Assembly: GCF_029867415.1 (NCBI RefSeq)
Contig: NW_026705766.1
Coordinates: 186,001-250,000, forward strand
Source: Vicia villosa
Taxonomy: Eukaryota; Streptophyta; Magnoliopsida; Fabales; Fabaceae
Reading direction: 5' to 3'
Length of the DNA: 64,000 nucleotides
The translations under genes were made by a program, and so were the position numbers. Of the stretch, positions 24,399-35,199 are shown in pieces (position 1 is the stretch's first letter; each line of letters opens with the position of its first letter). Below the pieces are notes generated by a model that made no database searches, was not told the origin of the DNA, and saw nothing but the letters and a program-made list of their open reading frames with translations.

Positions 24399-26570
24399 GG
24401 TTGAAAATATACCCTGAGTTTTTATCTGATTGTTAACTGGAAAATAGATACAACAGAATGGACATTTATGGCAGGGTAGGTTGTTTGTGTGAATAACTTT
24501 CCATTGTGTTGTTTGTTTACTTTTGAGGATCACAGAAATTAGATCACAGAAATTAATGAGTATTGATGCATCTTCCATATTGGGGTATTGTTTGTTCTGA
24601 CTTTTGAGGATCATCTTCTCATTTCAATGCTATACATCAAATTCCTTATCTATCTGGATTTAACTTCTGTAGTTTAGTTTGTATAGAGCAAATAATGGGT
24701 CAATATGGATGAAGGGGTTTGGGAATTTAAGTTAAAACTTCATTTCATTAACTTATATAAACAGTGAAAAGAATTGTTGATGGCAGCTGATGGATAAAAT
24801 GTTTTCCTGTTGTCGAAATTGAATTTCTCTGCCAATGTACAGAACCTTCTGATCTCTGTAAAATAATTAAATGATAGTATATATGTATTATGCCATTACT
24901 GTTATATATCACCCTCAGATTAATATCAATTTGGAAATTTTTAAGACAGTTTTTTGATTTTCCTCTTTTTCCAAAAAATAAAATTCAAACAAAACTTCAT
25001 TTTTAAATTATGATTATAACAGATATTCGATATGATTTTGCCCACAGTTGAATTTAATACATATTGTGTTAATGAATATTCCAATACCAGATACATCATT
25101 GAGTGCGGGAGTTATTGAACAGATTTGTGTCTGATATTCATATAATTCCTAGTATTTTCTTTATACTTTAGGTTCAGTCTTATTTTTGGTACATGCTAGG
25201 ATACAATATACAATAAATATGTCAGTCCATATTGTGAATGCAATTATATGTGGGTGATGGCATACTCATTTCTTACTTGTCCCCTCATTTTTCTATCACC
25301 CCTAATGCATTCTAGTTATATTTTGATTTAGGAATACACTTTGCCATTGATTTCTAAATTTGATGCACAAGTTTCATTTCATCCGTTTAGGACCAAATAA
25401 GATCTTGTATTGATACGATGCAGTTTTTTTGTGAGATGTTTTGGATTGTTTTGTTTGGTTCCCTGGGATGAACTCCAAACTATATACACTACAGTCTACA
25501 GAAAAGGTGATTATTTGCAGTTACCATTTTAATACAAGAGTGACTATGAATAACTATCCTCAGTCTTTTAATGTTGAATGATGTGCGAATATGGGGGAAC
25601 TCTGTATATTATCAATGGTGACGATTTACTTATAGAAGTACAGTTTCAATTTTAGAAATTCTATTTTGCTGGAATTGTTGTGGCCATTCTATTAAGATTT
25701 CTTGCTTTAGATATTGCACTAACAATCATAGTTTCTAGTTTAGGGTTTCCCTTCTCATGTCTCAAGTAGGGTTTTGTGTCTAAAGCTTGGAGTTTTTACA
25801 CGACTGGTTCAACTCTAAGCAGAGTTTCCCTGATTTCTTGTACCAGTTGTAAGCTACAACAATTTAAGTAGAAATGGATTTTGGATAGGTATTTGTATGC
25901 TCTTAACTTAATCTACAAGCCAATCTGTCTTCCTAGTTGGCAGTTTATTTTTTTTATTTTTTTATATGCTGTACCATTTATCATTGTTCCATTACTAACC
26001 GAAACAAGAGACAAGTCTCATATCCTAATATTTTGTGTATATTTTAAAGTTTAAGATGAAGATACAATGAATTATAGAACAAGCACTTTTGTTATCTAGT
26101 CCTCCATTTTTGTGGAAAGCAACATTCCCTTTATTTACTCTTAGGCACCCAAATATATAAGTAACACCATGGCCTGAGATGGCTATAAACAGCTCATATG
26201 GTAGAATTCTGGCTTGTGATTTGTTTATGTAGCGTGAGTTGATACTAAGCGTGAAAATGCATATTCAATGGATTTTAGTTGAACAGTACGTGCTCTTTGT
26301 TTATATCTATAGAATACTAGCTTGTTTTGTGGTTAGATTGTGGCTGCCGTTTTATTTGCTAGCATCCAAGGTAGAGTTTATACTGCCACACCCGACACCC
26401 CCCACAATTTTCAACTTGCTATATATTAGACAGCAGAAAATGGTGGAACAATTACAACAGATCAGGTAATCCCCCAATTCAAGTTCTAGAATCAAAAGAG
26501 TGTCCCAAGCCAACAAGGTTGTGAGCATCAATGACTTATAAGGAACCGACAATCAGCTACAATGGGCTCG
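24399..26570. other. Intergenic stretch, nothing recognised
   Basis: About 2.2 kb of AT-rich sequence downstream of the membrane-protein gene. Short open frames lack known domains. Confidence 0.5.
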
Positions 26571-26579
26571 AGGATGACA

Positions 26580-27000
26580 TTAACCGCGGTAGAATTTATG
26601 CAGTCCACTACAGATTGAAGGAGGATTGAAGGAGAGTCCACTACAGTTTGAGTATCCGATTGAAGGAGGATTGAAGGAGAATTCTTTCAATCCTAGTGAG
26701 CCAAGTTGAGACTCCAACCATGTTAGGTGGCACCGAAACCAACTCCTTCCTACTGGCTGCAAATTGAATTTTGAGGTCATGGTCCTTAAAAATACAGTCT
26801 TACGCCACATAATTAACAGAGAAGACTCCTGCATCAACCTGAACAACAGTAACACTACTAGGAACTTCAAAGTAGTCTTGTAACACCAACTGCCCTTTCT
26901 TGACGCCAACCTCCAGATTCTCTGTTGAACTCCGAAACACTAAAGAGAGTTGTTGAACTCTGAAACACTAAAGAGAGTATCATTTGCCACCCTAACGGGA
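26580..27000 (-). pseudogene. Unassigned degenerate coding-like sequence
   Basis: On the minus strand one frame reads GVKKGQLVLQDYFEVPSSV and continues as FKDHDLKIQFAASRKEL and PNMVGVSTWLTRIE across stops. The text looks like a former protein but I could not name the family. Within it GATTGAAGGAGGATTGAAGG is duplicated (about 26617 and 26659), giving a repeat of NPPSI on the minus strand. Confidence 0.35.
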
Positions 27001-27129
27001 GAGGATGACTTTTGGTCATACAGCTATGCAGCAAGAAAATAATACGCAAGAAAAATCTAGTAGAACAAGTAAAAAATATAATATAAATTGAAAATCCAAT
27101 TGTGTATTTAAAAAGTTTCAATATGCATT

Positions 27130-27540
27130 TTTATCAATTTAAAAAAAAAATTTAACACTGGATTTATTTGATAAATTCGGTATCTTTGATAAATTTTTGC
27201 ATTTTTGAAAAATACTCGATAGTTCATTTTCAATAGAAAAGAAAATTATTCCACAATTTATCGAAATGTTTTGTAATTTTTTGAAATGTTATGTAGTCTT
27301 CCAATACTTTTTAAAAAATATTGGAAAATTACAAAATATTTTGAAAAATTCAGTAGTGTTAATTTTCAGTATTTTGAAAACTACTTGCATTTTATAAAAA
27401 TTGGAAAATTACATAACATTTCAAAAATATGGTATTTTTTCAAACATTTACTAAAAATTTCGAAAATTTCTGGTATTTCTTCAAATTCACTTTTCCACCG
27501 GAGGTTAAATGAAAGGACGAGAAGAAATCAGAGAACATGT
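27130..27540. other. AT-rich low-complexity stretch
   Basis: Dominated by TTTTGAAAAT-type words. No gene seen. Confidence 0.5.
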
Positions 27541-27546
27541 CCCCGT

Positions 27547-27606
27547 CTGAGGGCCTAATCCGACATGCAACACGGGTAAGGGCCTAATCCGACATGCAAC
27601 ACGGGT
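27547..27606. repeat. 27-nt direct duplication
   Basis: GGGCCTAATCCGACATGCAA and the following CACGGGTA are present twice in tandem. Confidence 0.9.
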
Positions 27607-27689
27607 ACAGACGCTCCTCCTCTAACATTGCTAAAACCTCCACGAGCAGATGAGGGTTTAGATGCCTCACCTAGAAATCCAAATATCTC

Positions 27690-27935
27690 CTCAGGCGGTT
27701 CATAGACCACGTCGAGAGATTCTTAAAATTTCTCCATGGGATTCATGATCTTCCCAGTAGATTCATAACCCTCGACGGAGAATTCATAAGCTCCCCGGGA
27801 AAGGCACGTGGCTCCACGCGAAATTCATAAAATTTGTCGAGAAGCTCATGAACCTCGTCGGAAAACTCATGAATCTTGTCGGGTGACTCACGAATCTCAT
27901 CAAGATTCTCATAAACCCGTCAAGAATTTCAACCT
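27690..27935 (-). repeat. Degenerate ~24-nt repeats, coding-like on minus strand
   Basis: On the minus strand variants of GATTCATGAG.TT.TC.GACGA recur at about 21-24 nt intervals. One frame gives IRESPDKIHEFSDEVHELL, with acidic and aromatic residues at regular spacing like an amphipathic helix. It lies downstream (minus strand) of the TATAAAAGG at 28158-28166. The reading frame then breaks. Family unknown. Confidence 0.45.
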
Positions 27936-28157
27936 AAAACCCTAAGTTTACCCAGATCTCTAAGCACCGAAAAACCCTAAAGGTCAAATTCTAACATGAA
28001 CATACGAGGAAGAAGAGTGAGCTTACTTGGATTTAAAAAAAAAGAGAAGTGGGATAGATGGAAGCTACGGTGGGAAGAACTTTGGAGCTTGAGAGCAAAA
28101 TCAATACATAGCAAAGAAGAAAAACTTGGGAAATATCCCAAATGATCCTCCTCACTT

Positions 28158-28166
28158 CCTTTTATA
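28158..28166 (-). promoter_or_regulatory. TATA box on the minus strand
   Basis: TATAAAAGG on the minus strand is followed by a pyrimidine-rich leader and a possible 5' splice site, AAGTAAGCTC (near 28022). It suggests an old transcription unit running left into the 27.7-27.9 kb repeats. Confidence 0.45.
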
Positions 28167-28169
28167 GCT

Positions 28170-30240
28170 GAACCCCACACGGGGAAGCGCGAAAAAAGGT
28201 CATCGTTGTGTAGACCCCTAGGCTACCATACGTAATGATGGCACATTTAATAGCCACCACGCGTGGCATAATAAAAATCCTGACATTTCACCTTCCCAAG
28301 GCAACACTCCTTGTTCCCAGATAGGGCACAAGGTCAATCAAACGTTTCACATTCCAGAGTCGAGCTCACGGCGCGCCGCGACATGCGAAGTCGGGCCCCC
28401 TCATGAGCATGCTTTCGGAGGACATGTCCAATTGGGGATCCATCTCCTTGACATGGCTTATGAACGTCTAATGATAAGTCTGTGTATAGTCGAGGATGTC
28501 TCCTCAATTGTGTCCTCCGCACGTCCAAAGAGCTAAAGCGTGCCCGAGTTCTTATCCTCGACATAGCTTACAAACGTCTCCAAAGATAAAATTGTGCGTA
28601 CTAAAACCCTTGTGAAGAGTGCCATTGTTCAGGTTGGTGTAACTGAACGAAACGTTTGCCCAAAAACCCATCTCCTCGATAAGGCTCGTTACACCCAGTG
28701 GCGGATCCAGAAATTATCTATAGTGGGGGCTAAAAAATAATATATATTTTTATTTTAAAAAAATTTACGAATTTTTACAATACATAAATAACTCAAAATA
28801 TATGAAAACTTTTGATTATTCGTTAAACTTTTCATTATATCAAAATATTCAATAATTTTTCATTATAAATATTAGATATGTTTATGCAACTATTAAAAAA
28901 AATATGATAACTAATATCAGTTATTAAAGAAAACACGTTAATAATAAGTCTTTTTAGTAATTAAGGATAATCACTTGCCTTAATATTAATTAAAATAAAA
29001 AATTTAAGCTCAATTAATATTTGAGTTTTTAAAAAACTTTTTAGACATTTTGTTTGATTTATTTTGCTAGCAAAAATTATTAAAATACCTAATACATTTG
29101 TTTTGATAAAAGTTCAAACAAACAAATTATTTCTAGAAAATAGTAATTGTTGAACAAAAATCAAAGATACAAATAAAATTGATTAAAAAAATCGTATTTT
29201 TAATTATTATTATTGAGTGATTGTGCTAGTAGACAATAAAAAATAATGTTGAACTTGAGAAGTAATGACAAGATAAATAAATAAAAAAAAATCATTTATG
29301 TTTAAACTTTTTTAATTAAAATTTATGTTTAAACTTTAAAGAGATGAAAAATATTCCAAAAAAGTTAAGAGGAAATAAAGACAAAATTAAGAAAGAGAGA
29401 GTGAATATTCTAAATAGTGATCTAAAAACAGAAATGTTAGAATTGTCTTAAGTGGTTAAATATATATTGTAAACTATTTATTTTTATGGGGGCTAAATAT
29501 TTGAATATATTAATATTTATAGCAAGTTTTTTTTTCCTTTGTGGGGGCTTGAGCCCCCAATCCTTATAAAGTAGATCCACCCCTGGTTACACCTAATAAT
29601 AGGCTCAGGCGCAGTCAAACCCGTCTACTAGACGTGGTTCGCGATGCCTCTGTTAACGAGGTTGTGCACACTCAAACCCTTGGGGCGCTGGAAAATCTCC
29701 CTTGATCAGTTGTTGGGCATCGTCTACGGAAGTACGAGTTCGGCGTTGTGTCACAAGCAAGATTCTCCAGCACTCAATAACCAAGCCACCCTTAAGTCAT
29801 TACTCCTGCATACTAGGAGCAACAACTTAGGGGGCCCTGTTCTGGTATGGGCCCGCGAGCAAGCCCGTCATTGGTTAGGTTCCAATTCGCCATAAAGGCC
29901 CAACGAAATAGCCATCCGCTTATAGCCGTTGGAGCGTTAATGCCACGTGCCCCACATAGAGCAAGTGGCCACCGGAAGATTCGGTCTTCCTCCTTTTAAC
30001 CCTATGGACAGTCCATCCAGGATGGGAGTCACGTGCTGACTCTGCCCTACCACGTAGGGTCCTAGGAGTCTCCCGTTTCGGGCCTCCAATAATCTAACCC
30101 AAAACGACAGGTCTTGCCCCAACGATAGGGATTAGAAATATCCTTTTTCACAAGAGGATCATGTATTTCATCCATTCCCTTTCTACTCACTTGTTTTCAC
30201 TCAGAACCTTACTTTGGCATCAGAGTGTGTTGTAGGTACC
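28170..30240 (+). repeat. Ty3/gypsy LTR-like sequence, split by an hAT element
   Basis: The right part ends with TTTGGCATCAGAGTG followed by TTGTAGGTACCCCCTC, a layout I associate with the U5/leader of Tat/Retand-type gypsy elements. The sequence is GC-rich compared with neighbours and has no convincing frame. An 890-bp hAT element with an exact 8-bp duplication interrupts it. The left border is not defined and no partner LTR was found. Confidence 0.4.
28696..29585. mobile_element. Non-autonomous hAT transposon
   Basis: The element starts CAGTGGCGGATCCAG and ends GTAGATCCACCCCTG, an imperfect inverted pair. It is flanked by the exact 8-bp duplication GTTACACC (28688-28695 and 29586-29593), diagnostic of hAT insertion. 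GTGGGGGCT occurs near both ends (about 28722 and 29541). The 890-bp interior is AT-rich and has no transposase frame. Confidence 0.92.
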
Positions 30241-30439
30241 CCCTCTCTCCTCTTCTTTGGACAGACCAGAAAGAAGTTCAAAGGCCAAGATGATCGTCTG
30301 ATCCCGGTAAGATCAGTTATAGATGCATGTTTTGCTGAAAGGAAAGAAATATAGACAAAGATGGAGAATGGTTGAAACGATAAAAAATTTGCGCTTAATG
30401 ATGGGTAAAATAAAATAATTAGAGCATAATTATAGCTAT

Positions 30440-30620
30440 TGGTTTGGTTCATTGGTTTGGTGGTTCTTAAAAATTAAAACCGAGAACCGAACCAAACTAC
30501 ATTGATTTTCATTGATTTGGTTCGGTTTTGAACCCGAACTAGAAATAATCGATTTTTTTTCTGATTTAGTTTGGTTTAGATAGTCAATTTAATTGATTTT
30601 TTCTGATCTGATTATACCTC
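30440..30620. repeat. Inverted GGTTCGGTT-type repeat, MITE-like
   Basis: TTGGTTCGGTTTTGAACCCG and nearby complements (CCGAGAACCGAACCAAAC) form inverted pairs. Such words are typical of plant MITEs. No termini or duplication could be fixed. Confidence 0.3.
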
Positions 30621-30867
30621 TACGTCTATGTACTTGTGCTATGTGTTAGGTCTCTATTTCTCTTCTCAATCTTCTTTTTTGTTTTTTTTTTCGATACATG
30701 AAAAACTGATTAAATGCCTTTATGATATCAGAGTCATTAGCAAAATCTAAAAATTTGACTAAACTTTCGAACAAATGTATGGTGGGTATTTAATATGTGT
30801 TAATGTTTGATACTCGACACTGACGTATGAGATTGTTATTTATTTTTTGAAATTTTAATCGGTCTCG

Positions 30868-31740
30868 GTGTGTATGTGTTTGTATCAACGCATCTTAGGT
30901 CTTGCTTCATGTATTATTTACTTAGCAAATACCGAGAAAACATGCAAACCAATGCCAAACAGGTTTGAAGTGGTTGGGATAGTTCAATTGGCACTTGCTA
31001 GTTGGGTTAAGGAAGTTGTTGGTCCAGAGTTCAATATACCTGACAGCAGTTGTTGCCAAACAGGTTTAAAATATGTAACTTAAATAAACCTTCCTTTTGT
31101 TTTGTCACAATTGAATTGTGACTAATTTTCATGGAATTTCTAAAAGAAGACAATCTTGATTTTATATTGCATACCCGCAAGGTGGAGCTTCTTTTTTCAC
31201 TCCATGATTCTTAAACTCAGTTTCTGTTAGAGTCTTTTTTTTTTCACCCCTTGGTTCTTAAATTTTTTTAGAAATTTTCTATCTGGATGAAGCTAAAACA
31301 TTGCTGTTTGGCTTAATTCATGTGAATAAGGAAAAATGTTAAGTTAAGCAATTTCACAAGTTTATGTTGAATTTTTGAAAAAATCGTAAATTACAAAATT
31401 GGATTTATCAAAAATCCAGTATAAATTATAGATTTTTTTTACGATATATGATTTTTAGTTGAGCTTTTAAAAAAAAACTGATACAAAATATAAAAATTTA
31501 AAATTTAAAAGTTTATTTTATTCATTTAAAGTAAATTAAGTATTTGGATAAAATGTGGAATGTGAGGGGTGCCAAAATTTTTTCTGCATAAATGCAATCC
31601 ATACGAGTGCATTTAGTATTTGAGGTAAGGTACTGGGAAGGGATATCAAGTAGAACTTGCATGATCAACCTGGCCTAAATTACTAAACTTATACACCTCC
31701 ATATCTAACAATATCCATGTTCCCATAATTTTCAATAATT
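30868..31740. other. Intergenic stretch, nothing firm
   Basis: A 71-codon frame at 30868-31083 is not recognisable. TGCCAAACAGGTTT occurs twice about 100 bp apart. No gene called. Confidence 0.4.
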
Positions 31741-31752
31741 TGTCATATTTTT

Positions 31753-31911
31753 TTTGGTTTATCACCATCGGTTTAGTCCGGTTCGGGGGTCAGTTATGGC
31801 ATCAAGTGATTCCAGTCCCCTCCCGATCGTAGTTGCGGAGGATCGAACCGTGGTCCTCCCTACCAAGTTCAACGCCAATCACCACAGAACCAACTAACGA
31901 TTGTCGACAAT
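31753..31911 (-). mobile_element. tRNA-derived SINE with 17-bp target duplication
   Basis: On the minus strand a head with GGTTCGATCC (a pol III B box) is followed by a body and an A-rich 3' end (T-run at 31749-31756). TAATTTGTCATATTTTT flanks it on both sides (31736-31752 and 31912-31928), the duplication type made by LINE-driven insertion. An A-box-like stretch lies near the 5' end but is weak. Confidence 0.85.
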
Positions 31912-32269
31912 TAATTTGTCATATTTTTATGGACTTATTTATAAGTGAATAGATAGTCGACAATCAATGTAAAATTATGTCGTTTCTCTATAACATGGAT
32001 CAACCACGGAATAATGTGAATGTTATATCATTGTCCGTAAGCAAGGTATTGTATGGGTCAAGTACAATGTCAAAAGAGTAAGGAATGTTGCATCATCGTC
32101 TGGGTGCAGTGAAAAATAAGAATTGATTTCTACATACTTTCGTGAATAAGTGTGGGTAAATAAGTTAGTTCATGAGAGTAGAATTTGTTTGGATCATGAA
32201 ATATAAGCACACTTACTGAAAAATCTATGGAAATAATGGACATTATGGTTAGGAGGAAGATCAATTTTA

Positions 32270-33195
32270 TATACCTACAACAAACTAAGTGGACAGGTGA
32301 AAAGCAAAGAATTAGACAACTCGTGATTTAAGTTTTGGTATACCAGAAAGGTTAGATTGAGAAATGGGGTGAGAATTATTATGGACAATGAGTGGAAGAA
32401 GGATATTATGGATGTAAAAAGAGTAAGAAATCGAACCATAGCCTTGAATTTTGTAATGGAATAAGACATCTTTAATATTATTAGTACTTAAGCATTTCAA
32501 ATTAGGTCAGTAGTACACCTTATGGTAAAATTTTGGGAGAATTTATGAGGCTTGCTTAAATATATACTCCAAGGAGAGAAACTTTTTTATGAGGGAATTT
32601 AAATGGACATGTAAGGAGGATAACAAGAAGTTTTGAGAGCGGGCACAATGGCTATGGTCTAGGGGAGGTGAACACGGAGGGTAAATTCATCTTAGAGTTT
32701 CTGTCGACTTTGAATCTTACTATATCAAATACTTGATTTAGGAAAAAAGTTTAACATCTTATACATATAAAAGTGGGTGACATGTTCTCGAATAAATATC
32801 TTTCTTATCAAAAAGTCAGATAAAAGGTTTTGCTTAAATTATGAAGTTATTCTGAGAGAGAGCTCGACTATCCAACATAGAGTATTAGTTATGGATGTAA
32901 GAATCAATGGGAAAACAAAGAGAATAAGTTACTTGGGAGTGCCACAGATCAAGTGGTTACATTTGAAGGATGAAAATAAGGAAATTTTCAACCCAAGATC
33001 TTGGAGGGATGGTTTGGACAACCACAAGAAAATGCAAATGATATATGGAATAAGATGACCTAAGAGATTAGAAAAGTGGCTGAAGAGACGTTGAGAGAAT
33101 CAAGAGGTTTTAGATTTAGGGGTAAATAATCATTGTGGTGGAATGATAGTGTTCACTGTAAAATTAGAGTAAAAAGATTGTTTTAAAGAATGATT
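32270..33195 (+). pseudogene. RTE-type LINE endonuclease region, degenerate
   Basis: Conceptual translation shows the family text in order: WYTRKVRLRNGVRIIMD, EWKKDIMDVKRVRNRTIAL, DIFNIIS, VKFWENL, GEKLF, then HLIHIKVGDMFSN, LVMDVRINGKTKRISYLGVP, IKWLHLK and KVAEETLRESRGFRFRG. This order matches the apurinic endonuclease part of plant RTE LINEs, often annotated as craniofacial development protein 2-like. Stops and frameshifts are frequent. The reverse transcriptase is absent, so only the 5' coding part survives. Confidence 0.8.
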
Positions 33196-33793
33196 GTAAT
33201 ACCGCAACATGATAATGTCTAGAATATATCATAATTAGAACATTAAATATTGGTATTTCTATATCAACATAATATAAATCAGACATAGTACGGTGAAATA
33301 CATAAAGTACAACTGTTATATTTTCAAAATACATAATGTCAAGTAAAAAAGCCGAATATGCAACGAAAGCTAACGTGAGCATAAACATTTGCAGTCTTTA
33401 AACCATCATTCCTTTACCTTTCTCGGGTACTTGTTTATCTATAGAAATAATCAAAAACGAGGAATGAGATAAAATATCTCAGTGAGGTCCTCAATAAGAC
33501 CATAAATCCACTCACTGTCTATCTCATACAACAACTACCTCACAGTTTATTTTAAGCATACATTATTTTAGAACATACTTTTCGCGATTATTAACCCTTA
33601 TGCAAGACGTATGCCACAACTCACGTTTGATTCCTGGTCGTACGTGTTAAGGTTATGCCTAGCGTCATACAGATCCATCAGATATCTATATGATCTTTTA
33701 AGAAACACACTTATGACAGTTAGAGAAAGGATCAAGTCACATTCCCTTGATTCATGCATGACCATTACTCCCTAGGATTCTATCATTAATATT
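33196..33793. other. Unassigned sequence, possible LTR fragment
   Basis: GAGATAAAATATCTCAGTGAGGTC (about 33466-33489) is partly palindromic and resembles words from gypsy LTRs. No borders or partner found. Confidence 0.3.
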
Positions 33794-35110
33794 ATGATAA
33801 CTCATTAATAGAATTATTTATTTTTTATTAATTTAATTATTTGTAATTATTGTCTGCACAATTGTAGGATTAAACCGATCCGTTATTATGTATATTTAAA
33901 GGAAGTATGTGAATGAATCAGATACACTATTCCTGATAATTTATAACTTGGCATCAGATTTCTTAAGCTTGAAGGCTCTCGATCCAATTCAACCATGCCA
34001 TCCGCTTTAAACACAAAACACAAAAATGACCTACCTTTAACTATTTCTGTCAAGTTGGACAAAGATAATTATCCCTTATAGAAGTCATTGGTTCTTCTAG
34101 TCATAAGGGGTTGCAGGCTTGACTGCTACATGCTGGGAACCAAAGAGTGCCCTAAATAATTCATCACCAACACAGACGAAGGCAAGAAGACCAATCTAAA
34201 ATTCGAAGAATGGCAAGCACAAGATCAGAAACTGTTAGTATGACTACTAAACTCCATGATAGTAGACATTGCCACACAACTGTTGCATAGTGAAACATCC
34301 AAGCAATTAAGGAATGAGGCAAAAAGTATTGTTGGTGCACACACAAAGTCACACATCATGCACTTCAAATTTGAATTTCACGACACTCGAAAAGGAGAGC
34401 TGAAGATGGAAGAATATCTTGTCAAAATGAGGAGTCTCACTGACAGACTGAAGCTTGCATGTGCACCCATGTCAAACTCTGATTTGATGATTGAAACACT
34501 CAATGGCTTGGAATATGATTACAATCCAGTAGTTGTCAAACTATGTGATTAGATCAAACTCATTTGGGTTGATTTACAGGCACAACTCATGATGTTTGAA
34601 ATCTGGTTAGAACAACTAAACAATCTTATCACTCTCACATTGAATGCATCTACTAACTTTAAAAACAAAACTAATTTTACACGCAACAAGTTCCTTGCAT
34701 ATGGAAATTGGAGAGGATCAAATTTAAAAGGCATGAGGGGTGGCAGAGGAAGAGGAAGAATTTCCAAACCAATCTGCAAGGTATGCACCAAAGTTGACCA
34801 TACTGCTGTACAATGTTAATATCGTTTTGATAAGTCCTACTCAGGCACTAACCTAATAGCAGATGGAATAAATAGTAGTGCATTCTTAGCTTCACCCTAT
34901 AATGGACAAGACTATGAATGGTACTTTGACAGTGGTGCTAGCAATCATGTGGCTCAGCAAACTGTTAAGCTTCAAGTTCTCATTGAGCACAATGATGAGA
35001 ATTCCTTAATGGTTGGTAATGGTGATATGTTAAAAAAATTTGCTTCAGGTTCAACCAAAATTAAAAGCCTAAACCTGCATGATGTCTTATGGTTCCCGCC
35101 AATAATGATA
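33794..35110 (+). pseudogene. Copia element 5' part: LTR end, primer site, gag and protease start
   Basis: A TATATTTAAA promoter-like word (33889) and a primer-site-like TGGCATCAGA (33949) precede gag. The gag frame starts near 33995 with a degenerate SVKLDKDNYPL. It continues as IVGAHTKSHIMHFKFEF, MRSLTDRLKLA, a basic RGGRGRGR stretch and a knuckle ICKVCTKVDHTAVQC, where the usual GHxxxxC pattern is altered. Protease follows with YFDSGASNHV (about 34925) and LHDVLWFP. This resembles the Ale/Retrofit lineage. Several stops break it and the sequence stops being recognisable at about 35110, next to CACTA sequence. Confidence 0.8.
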
Positions 35111-35199
35111 TCTTTTATTGTCCTTGTGTTGTTTGCATGAATATCGAGAAATAGTCGAAAAAAGAAATACTCAATCACCTATATTGTGATGCAATATGT

